A DNA stretch of 6,699 bases from an uncultured Eubacteriales bacterium. GTDB taxonomy: Bacteria; Bacillota; Clostridia; Christensenellales; Christensenellaceae. Below the pieces are notes generated by a model. The model had not been told where the DNA came from, did not search any database, and saw only the letters and a program-made list of their open reading frames with translations. The position numbers were made by a program, and so were the translations under genes. The DNA lies in assembly GCA_900554725.1 (NCBI GenBank), contig USII01000059.1, positions 1-6,699 of the forward strand. Reading direction: 5' to 3'. Below, one piece after another: positions 6,449 to 6,699 of this stretch (positions within the stretch are counted from its first letter, which is position 1; the number at the start of each line of letters is the position of its first letter).

Positions 6449-6659
6449 CTGAATTTTCCTCTTCCAGCATAATGTCATCGCCTAAAATAGCCTGCGCCTG
6501 CAAAAGATCTGTCTCGGCAACGGAGCGCAGCTTTTGCTCAATTCTACGGGAACTGCCCGCGGCGCGCTCCAGATTATTGGCAGCTGCATAAATGCTTCTG
6601 CGCGTGCTTTCCAAATTGGCGGAAAAGCTTGCAAAAGATTTTTTTACGGCGCCCAGAAG
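6438..6659 (-). CDS. rmuC: RmuC-family DNA recombination protein, C-terminal fragment
   Basis: Only the last 73 residues are in the insert; the rest of the gene is beyond the contig edge. The segment starting LLGAVKKSFASFSANLE and continuing with NNLERAAGSSRRIEQKLRSV matches, from memory of the family, the helical C-terminus of Gram-positive RmuC proteins (pattern: LLGAVK, F..F...L, IE.A..R.R.IE.KL..V). It ends in an acidic tail (LEEENSDEE). RmuC proteins limit DNA inversions and carry a nuclease-like core domain, not visible here. The open frame can be extended five residues at its N-terminus (MYKRQ, from a GTG), but those are adapter-encoded. The gene is upstream of rlmI and overlaps it by 11 bp. 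The assignment rests on a short low-complexity helical segment, so another coiled-coil protein is possible. Confidence 0.7.
   Translation of the reverse strand, partial: LLGAVKKSFASFSANLESTRRSIYAAANNLERAAGSSRRIEQKLRSVAETDLLQAQAILGDDIMLEEENSDEE
6458..6462 (-). promoter_or_regulatory. Ribosome binding site deciding the rlmI start
   Basis: On the minus strand AGAGG is followed by nine bases and then the ATG at 6448. It lies inside the last codons of rmuC, so the downstream gene is read from the same transcript. Confidence 0.65.
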
Positions 6660-6699
6660 CTGTCTCTTATACACATCTGACGCTGCCGACGAGCGATCT
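6660..6699 (-). other. Nextera i5-side adapter, reverse complement (artefact)
   Basis: Bases 6660-6678 are the reverse complement of the Tn5 mosaic end, 6679-6692 the read-1 linker, and 6693-6699 (GCGATCT) the same i5 index cut one base short. The block is an exact 40-bp inverted copy of positions 12-51. Confidence 0.98.

Noticed and set aside
6449..6478. Ten-residue longer start for the methyltransferase (ATG at 6478-6476)
   Set aside because: The site upstream is poorer, the overlap with rmuC would be 41 bp, and the extra residues do not resemble the family N-terminus.
12..6699. 40-bp perfect inverted repeats at both ends, resembling transposon terminal repeats
   Set aside because: Both copies are Nextera adapter with an i5 index; there is no transposase and no target duplication inside them.

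Overview
The window is one insert of bacterial DNA (52-6659) with Illumina Nextera (Tn5 tagmentation) adapter sequence still attached at both ends (1-51 and 6660-6699). The insert looks like a Bacillota/Clostridia-type genome of moderate GC. The reasons are strong AGGAGG-like ribosome binding sites, near-consensus sigma-A type promoters, a Gram-positive style RmuC C-terminus and a fused E1 alpha/beta subunit of the kind seen in some Clostridia. This placement is an inference; no rRNA or marker gene is present.

Left and centre: a compact 2-oxoacid dehydrogenase locus, most likely pyruvate dehydrogenase. A dihydrolipoyl dehydrogenase gene (E3, lpdA) runs leftward and is cut at the contig end. 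Transcribed divergently is a two-gene operon: a dihydrolipoyl acyltransferase (E2, 414 aa) and a single 822-aa protein that fuses E1 alpha and E1 beta. Together they would oxidatively decarboxylate pyruvate to acetyl-CoA with transfer of electrons to NAD: E1 decarboxylates with thiamine diphosphate, E2 carries the acyl group on lipoyl-Lys43 and passes it to CoA, and E3 re-oxidises the lipoamide. The 322-bp divergent spacer holds two near-consensus promoters facing away from each other, repeats that could be operators, and a roughly 124-nt leader before E2. The operon ends at a strong, symmetric intrinsic terminator (4985-5018).

Right: a convergent leftward pair. The C-terminal end of an RmuC-family DNA recombination protein (5' end lost at the contig edge) overlaps by 11 bp an RlmI-type rRNA cytosine methyltransferase (409 aa). 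Between the methyltransferase stop and the terminator lie about 240 bp without a convincing gene. They contain a nested set of complementary segments that could form a structured RNA on the minus strand.

The points most worth checking are the possible RNA at 5069-5206, the E1 fusion with two unusual insertions in its alpha half, the divergent control region, and the adapter artefacts, which create spurious protein ends.
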